From contig JAKCAB010000341.1 in assembly GCA_021839785.1 (NCBI GenBank), positions 1 to 8,159 on the forward strand: a DNA stretch of 8,159 bases. Direction: 5' to 3'. Positions 4,829 through 8,159 of this stretch are shown here, one piece after another (within the stretch, counting starts at the first letter, position 1; the number at the start of each line of letters is the position of its first letter). The notes beneath the pieces were generated by a model that worked only from the letters and a program-made list of their open reading frames with translations, was not told the DNA's origin and searched no databases. The translations under genes were made by a program, and so were the position numbers. The DNA comes from a bacterium. GTDB lineage: Bacteria; Verrucomicrobiota; Verrucomicrobiae; Limisphaerales; J093.

Positions 4829-5263
4829 TCATTGGCGGTTCTCATCTCCGCTCTCCTGCCTGAGGTGATGTTCGTGGTGCGAGTGATGATGGTGGTGACC
4901 GTGTCCGTGGTCGTGATGATGCCCGTGGTGTTCGCACCCGTCCGGCGGGCATACCAACCGACCTTCCAGGTAGGCGGCCACCAGCGCCGGCACCGACGCA
5001 TTCGGAGGCCCCGCCCGCACCGCGATGCCGTGGTGCGCGAACAGTCCCAGCGCTCGGTGGCCAATGCCGCCCGCGATGACGACCTGGACGCCCAGCTCCC
5101 GCAGCCAACGTGGAAACAAGCCGGGCTGGTGTTCGGGTGCGGACACGATTTCGGTGCGCAAGGTCAGCTTTCGTTCGGCGTCCACTTCCACCAACGCAAA
5201 CTCGCGGCAGCCGCCGAAGTGGCCGTGCAGGCAGCCGTTTTCATAGGGAATGGCGATTTTCAT
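4829..5263 (-). CDS. NifX/NifB-type FeMo-cofactor-binding domain protein with His-rich tail
   Basis: This 144-residue protein begins MKIAIPYENGCLHGHFGGC, the signature of the dinitrogenase iron-molybdenum cofactor biosynthesis family (NifX/NafY/NifB C-terminal fold). It continues with EFALVEVD and VVIAGGIGHRALGLFAHHGI. The fold spans about residues 1-104. Cysteines C11, C19, C105 and C110 and histidines H13 and H15 are candidate metal ligands. Residues 112-133 form a tail with 16 histidines in 22 positions, well beyond the core fold and typical of a metal-storing or metal-delivering appendix. Such proteins outside nif clusters are thought to bind Fe-S or metal clusters, but the substrate here is unknown. 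ATG 5263 overlaps the stop of the upstream membrane-protein gene (ATGA). It has no clear ribosome binding site of its own, which fits translational coupling. No nitrogenase genes are in the window. Confidence 0.9.
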   Translation of the reverse strand: MKIAIPYENGCLHGHFGGCREFALVEVDAERKLTLRTEIVSAPEHQPGLFPRWLRELGVQVVIAGGIGHRALGLFAHHGIAVRAGPPNASVPALVAAYLEGRLVCPPDGCEHHGHHHDHGHGHHHHHSHHEHHLRQESGDENRQ

Positions 5264-6156
5264 ACTTGAGATTGTGAAGCGTTTGCGGGGGCGTCGCTGC
5301 GCGTCCCGGTCTTTGGCGTAAAGAGCAGCGGAAAAACGATGTCGCTGGTGCAGCAGGGCAACCACACGGCCAGGAAAAGAAACACGGCAATCAGCGCTCC
5401 GTCCGCCAGACTCACGACCGGCCCCAGCGCCATCGTGATGTGGAACAACGAAGCCCAGGTGCTCACGAACACGTGACCCGCGTGCGGGAATTTCGTGTGG
5501 GGCCACAGGAAACCAATGAGAATGCCGCCGCCGGCAAGCGGATTGACCAACCACCACTTTTCGATGAAGCCCAGGTGCAGCCCCCGATTCGGCAACGCCA
5601 GGAGCCACTCGCCCGCGTAAGGCAACAGGCAGTCGCTCAGCGTGGCGATGCCGACCGAGCCGAAGTAGCCGATGGCGAGCGTCGCCCAAAAGCCGCGCCC
5701 GCGGTGCCGTCGAAACATGGCGGTGGTGACCAAGGCACTCAGCAGCACGTGCAGCGGATGCAACGTCCAGAACAGCGCCACCGAGAGCGACCGAGGCGCC
5801 TGGGACGAAACCAGCACCGCCAACAGGAATACGCCGCTCAAAGTGCCAAGCGCCGTGAACGGCACGTGCGCGCGGAGTTCCCGCCAGACCACGCTCAACC
5901 GGCGATCCGCGTTCGTCTCCGCGAGGCTCGCGCCCGCCGTCGTTTCCCGGCGCGTTTGGGTGCAGTCGGCCTGGCCGAAGGCCGGCAGGCCGAGTTGGGC
6001 TCGTTTCCAGCCGGGCAGGCCGGTGATGCGAAACCAGTGGCGCGGATTGCCCCGCTTCCCCAACCGCGAGGGGAACTCCCGGTCCGGATTTTGCGCCCGC
6101 CTGGATTGACCGGAACCGGCCTCGCTGGCGGTGACCTTTGTGCGCTCGGGTTTCAT
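5260..6156 (-). CDS. Uncharacterised multi-pass membrane protein
   Basis: This is a 298-residue protein. Residues 1-90 are polar and basic, then about five to six hydrophobic segments follow: near 98-117 (TALGTLSGVFLLAVL), 124-147 (LHPLHVLLSALVTT), 157-180, 201-218 (WWLVNPLAGGGILIGFLW), 228-247 and 252-279. Possible metal- or cofactor-binding residues are the histidines in HPLH and KFPHAGHVF and the CC pair in WLPCCTSD near the end. I know no function for it, although similar sequences occur beside NifX-like genes as far as I recall. Residues 38-60 (PRHWFRITGLPGW and after) resemble a tail motif of DUF5320 proteins. The natural start may be further downstream, since no ribosome binding site is seen at 6156. 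It follows nosL by 28 bases and is coupled to the NifX-like gene by an ATGA overlap. Confidence 0.75.
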   Translation of the reverse strand: MKPERTKVTASEAGSGQSRRAQNPDREFPSRLGKRGNPRHWFRITGLPGWKRAQLGLPAFGQADCTQTRRETTAGASLAETNADRRLSVVWRELRAHVPFTALGTLSGVFLLAVLVSSQAPRSLSVALFWTLHPLHVLLSALVTTAMFRRHRGRGFWATLAIGYFGSVGIATLSDCLLPYAGEWLLALPNRGLHLGFIEKWWLVNPLAGGGILIGFLWPHTKFPHAGHVFVSTWASLFHITMALGPVVSLADGALIAVFLFLAVWLPCCTSDIVFPLLFTPKTGTRSDAPANASQSQV

Positions 6157-6184
6157 GTCGAGGTTCGGTTGGAAGTTTGGTGCT

Positions 6185-6649
6185 TCACGGCGTGGCCGCC
6201 GCCGGCGCTTTGCCGGCGAGTTCCCGGAGCAATTCCGGTGTGATTTCGGTGGCGGTCAACAACCGCCCGCCGTGGTGATCCTGCCGGAAACGCTCTGCCG
6301 CTTCGCGCCCGGCAACCGGCACCAGCGCCTGGCCCATCGGCCCCACCACGTCCGATCCCATCACGAAAATCACCTCGCCGATCGGGGTGCGCCGCTGCGT
6401 GTAGTATTCCGTCACCCACGCGTCGCGGCTGCCGGCGCCGCGCGGGCTGTGGCGCCACGCAAACAGGCAACGGGGACAGCAGAAACGCTCCTCGGCGCCC
6501 GCCTCGGTGGTGGCGCCCGCCACCCAGCGCGGGTGATCGTCCACCAACATGCCGCACTTGGCGCAGCGCGCGCCTTGCGGGCTGCAGCCGGTGGCGAGCC
6601 AGATCACCGCGGCGATGACCGGCAGGAACTTCGATGGCTTTGCGTTCAT
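6185..6649 (-). CDS. nosL: NosL-family copper-binding lipoprotein
   Basis: This is a 154-residue protein. A signal sequence ends in the lipobox LATGC (C22), so the mature protein should be lipid-anchored outside the cytoplasmic membrane. The NosL markers follow: CAKCGM (C29, C32, M34), FCCPRCLFAW (C57, C58, C61), a YYTQR segment, and FVMGSDVVGPMGQALVPV with M97 and M105. NosL proteins bind Cu(I) and deliver it to the nitrous oxide reductase NosZ. Relatives outside nos clusters are thought to serve other copper enzymes. No nosZ, nosD or nosY is visible here, so the client is open. The start is supported by GGGGAG nine bases upstream (plus-strand 6659-6664), which lies within the end of the preceding gene. 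It begins 3 bases after the stop of the CPFC membrane protein and clearly belongs to the same operon. Confidence 0.9.
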   Translation of the reverse strand: MNAKPSKFLPVIAAVIWLATGCSPQGARCAKCGMLVDDHPRWVAGATTEAGAEERFCCPRCLFAWRHSPRGAGSRDAWVTEYYTQRRTPIGEVIFVMGSDVVGPMGQALVPVAGREAAERFRQDHHGGRLLTATEITPELLRELAGKAPAAATP

Positions 6650-6652
6650 GAT

Positions 6653-7687
6653 TCAAATCTCCCCAAACACGGATACGCCGCCGGAGCGGACGAGGTAACT
6701 CACCACCGGAAACGCACCGCACGCCAGGACGCCCGCCCAGGCCAGGGCGGACCACCGAGCCAGGATTTTCTGGAATTGGCGGGCCAGCGCCGGGTTCCCG
6801 CCGGCGCCGCGATTGAGCTCCACCACCCCGAGTCCGAGGCCGGTCACGGTCGCGGCGAACAGCGCACCGAACAGCGGCCAGCCCAGCCACCCGCCTTGCG
6901 CGTGAAACAGGCAGAACGGACACAGATGCCCCGGCGTGGCCAGGGCGTAAGGCGCCACCACCCCCATGACGGCCGGCACCGCCAGGACCGCCGCCAGCGC
7001 GGACAAAACCGCGGCCAGCAGCGTCGCCCCGCGCCCCGGCCGACGCCAGGTCGCGAGGCCGGCGCTCAAGGCCAGCAGCGCAGCCGCCAGGCCGAGTCCG
7101 CCGGCCCAGTTCGGCGACACCACCAGCTTCGCGGCCTGGGTGTTGATGGCGACGTCGTCCAGCCACACCGAACAGCACGACGCGATCACGCTGAAATCGA
7201 GTTCGCGCGCGAAGCGGACGGCAAAGACGAAGTCCATCGCCGCCAGCGGCCCCACCACGAGCAGGGCGAGGCATTTGCGGCGAGTCAGCGCCGGCGTTTC
7301 GAGCCGGAGATCGAACCGGTGGAGCACCCCCCACAACCTGCAGGCCACGGCGGCCAGCGCGCTGGCCAGCAACCCCGGATAGCCGCTGCGGGTGGAGGCC
7401 AGCACGCCGAACGCGCACATGGCCCCGCGAATCCCGCCCACGAGGTGGTCGGCGACGAAAACCGACAGCGCCAGTCCGAGGATTTCCACCAGCAGCGCCA
7501 CCTGCATGACCGCCGCCACCAGTTCCGCCCGGCGTTCCAGCGCGAGCTGCGCTTCGCTCGATTGGCCCGCCCGCCAACGCCAGGCGATGGCCACGCCCAA
7601 CCCGGCGCCCAATCCACAAAGCGCGGCGGCCACGGCAGACTGCACCAGGCGGGCCAGAATCCAGAGGTTGAGAAAGTTCGTGGACAT
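6653..7687 (-). CDS. Uncharacterised multi-pass membrane protein with CPFC motif
   Basis: This 344-residue protein is very rich in A, L, V and G, with about eight to nine hydrophobic segments (around 10-38, 57-80, 84-97, 102-121, 138-158, 194-212, 220-248, 266-289 and 310-333). Conserved-looking polar residues are a cysteine in GAMCAFG (C91), a CC pair followed by SVWLDD (C171, C172), and HLCPFCLFH (H254, C256, C259, H262). The His/Cys set recalls copper or thiol-disulfide chemistry at the membrane, but no family is recognised. It does not look like a MacB/FtsX permease for the neighbouring ATPase. It lies 9 bases after the ABC ATPase stop and 3 bases before nosL, so it shares their transcript. 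The ATG at 7687 has only a weak ribosome binding site. Confidence 0.8.
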   Translation of the reverse strand: MSTNFLNLWILARLVQSAVAAALCGLGAGLGVAIAWRWRAGQSSEAQLALERRAELVAAVMQVALLVEILGLALSVFVADHLVGGIRGAMCAFGVLASTRSGYPGLLASALAAVACRLWGVLHRFDLRLETPALTRRKCLALLVVGPLAAMDFVFAVRFARELDFSVIASCCSVWLDDVAINTQAAKLVVSPNWAGGLGLAAALLALSAGLATWRRPGRGATLLAAVLSALAAVLAVPAVMGVVAPYALATPGHLCPFCLFHAQGGWLGWPLFGALFAATVTGLGLGVVELNRGAGGNPALARQFQKILARWSALAWAGVLACGAFPVVSYLVRSGGVSVFGEI

Positions 7688-7696
7688 GGGGAGTTC

Positions 7697-8159
7697 TCAG
7701 GTTTCGATCGCGCCGTCCACGAGTCGGAGCCGGCCGTCCACGCGCGGATCGTTCACCAGGCGCAAGTCGTGCGTGGTCGCCAGCAGGGTCCGGCCTTCGG
7801 CGCGCAGCTCGACCAGCATGTCCACCAAAAGCTGAACATTCGCGGTGTCGAGCGCGGCCGTCGGTTCGTCGAGCAACAAGATGGGCGCGCCGCCCAACAA
7901 GGCGCGGATGATGCCGGCGCGCTGGCGTTCGCCCGCGGAGAGCCGCTCGACCGGCGTGCGCGCGAAAGCGCCGAGACCGAATCGTGCCAGCAGCTTCTCC
8001 GCCTGCCGGCAAACCGCCGGTGGCGGACCGCCTGCCGGCACGAACGGCAGAACGAGGTTTTCGGCCAGGCTCAGGCCCGCCACGAGCGCGAATTCCTGGA
8101 ACACCATGCCCACGCCGTTGCGGCGGACGAGCGAGCGGTGATGGTCGCGCAGGTGCGTG
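7697..8159 (-). CDS. ABC transporter ATP-binding protein, LolD/MacB type (5' end cut by window)
   Basis: The frame continues past the right edge, so the N-terminus with Walker A is missing. The visible part has the Q-loop (GVGMVFQEFALV), the signature LSAGERQRAG, Walker B ILLLDEPTAALD, and the switch histidine in TTHD, ending VDGRLRLVDGAIET. Spacing and wording fit the LolD/MacB/FtsE class of small export ATPases that pair with FtsX-like permeases. Residues upstream of GVGMVF (HLRDHHRSLVRRN) fit the usual segment before the Q-loop. The permease should lie upstream, outside the window. Proximity to nosL makes copper-site maturation or lipoprotein export possible roles. A NosF-like identity is less likely on sequence but cannot be excluded. 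Confidence 0.9.
   Translation of the reverse strand, partial: THLRDHHRSLVRRNGVGMVFQEFALVAGLSLAENLVLPFVPAGGPPPAVCRQAEKLLARFGLGAFARTPVERLSAGERQRAGIIRALLGGAPILLLDEPTAALDTANVQLLVDMLVELRAEGRTLLATTHDLRLVNDPRVDGRLRLVDGAIET

Noticed and set aside
4862..4935. A repeat array suggested by the GTG/ATG-rich plus-strand sequence
   Set aside because: The pattern is the codon signature of the histidine-rich tail read on the opposite strand. There are no spacers or regular repeat units.
5264..5689. An N-terminal extension of the NifX-like protein to 286 residues
   Set aside because: The extension is the shadow of the membrane-protein gene in another frame, and the NifX fold starts precisely at MKIAIP (5263).
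6153..8012. A 619-codon open frame on the minus strand
   Set aside because: It overlaps nosL, the 344-residue membrane protein and the ABC ATPase in another frame, and its product is Arg/Gly-rich low-complexity sequence typical of a shadow in GC-rich DNA.

Overview
This GC-rich window reads as bacterial chromosome, most likely from the Verrucomicrobiota/PVC side of the tree. The basis is recalled family resemblance only: a DUF2934 protein, an uncharacterised Rossmann-like protein of a type I associate with Verrucomicrobiota, and a uniform high-GC3 codon pattern. No rRNA, tRNA or marker gene confirms it. I see no insertion sequence, CRISPR array or phage gene.

Layout. Positions 1-1620 lie on the minus strand: a thioredoxin with a classical WCGPC site (1279-1620), an uncharacterised Rossmann-like protein (679-1260), a possible small one-helix membrane protein (443-676), a DUF2934 protein (175-396), and perhaps the start of an exported protein running off the left edge. 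Positions 1621-2007 are a 387-base divergent intergenic region. It holds a candidate sigma-54 (-24/-12) promoter facing each way, with a perfect 18-bp palindrome roughly midway between the two predicted start sites. On the plus strand follow an FmdB-type zinc-ribbon protein (2008-2229) and a cysteine-rich multi-[4Fe-4S] protein (2283-2894). Converging on these from the right is a minus-strand run that continues to the right edge. In transcription order it is: an ABC ATPase (cut by the edge), a multi-pass membrane protein with a CPFC motif, a NosL-family lipoprotein, a second multi-pass membrane protein, a NifX/NifB-type cofactor-binding protein with a histidine-rich tail, a thioredoxin-like protein with a CGQC site, and a PAS/AAA+/Fis-HTH sigma-54 activator (2916-4298).

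How the parts may work together. Two ATGA overlaps (membrane protein to NifX-like; thioredoxin-like to activator) point to tight co-expression. Every recognisable product handles thiols, Fe-S clusters or metals: two thioredoxins, a polyferredoxin, a zinc ribbon, a His-rich NifX-like protein, and NosL with a LolD-type ABC ATPase. I infer a redox and metal (copper or Fe-S) handling locus. Its activator, whose PAS domain carries several cysteines, may act from the palindromic site on the divergent trx/fmdB promoters. No terminal reductase such as nosZ is in the window, so the pathway served is unknown. The sigma-54 wiring is the most testable hypothesis here.
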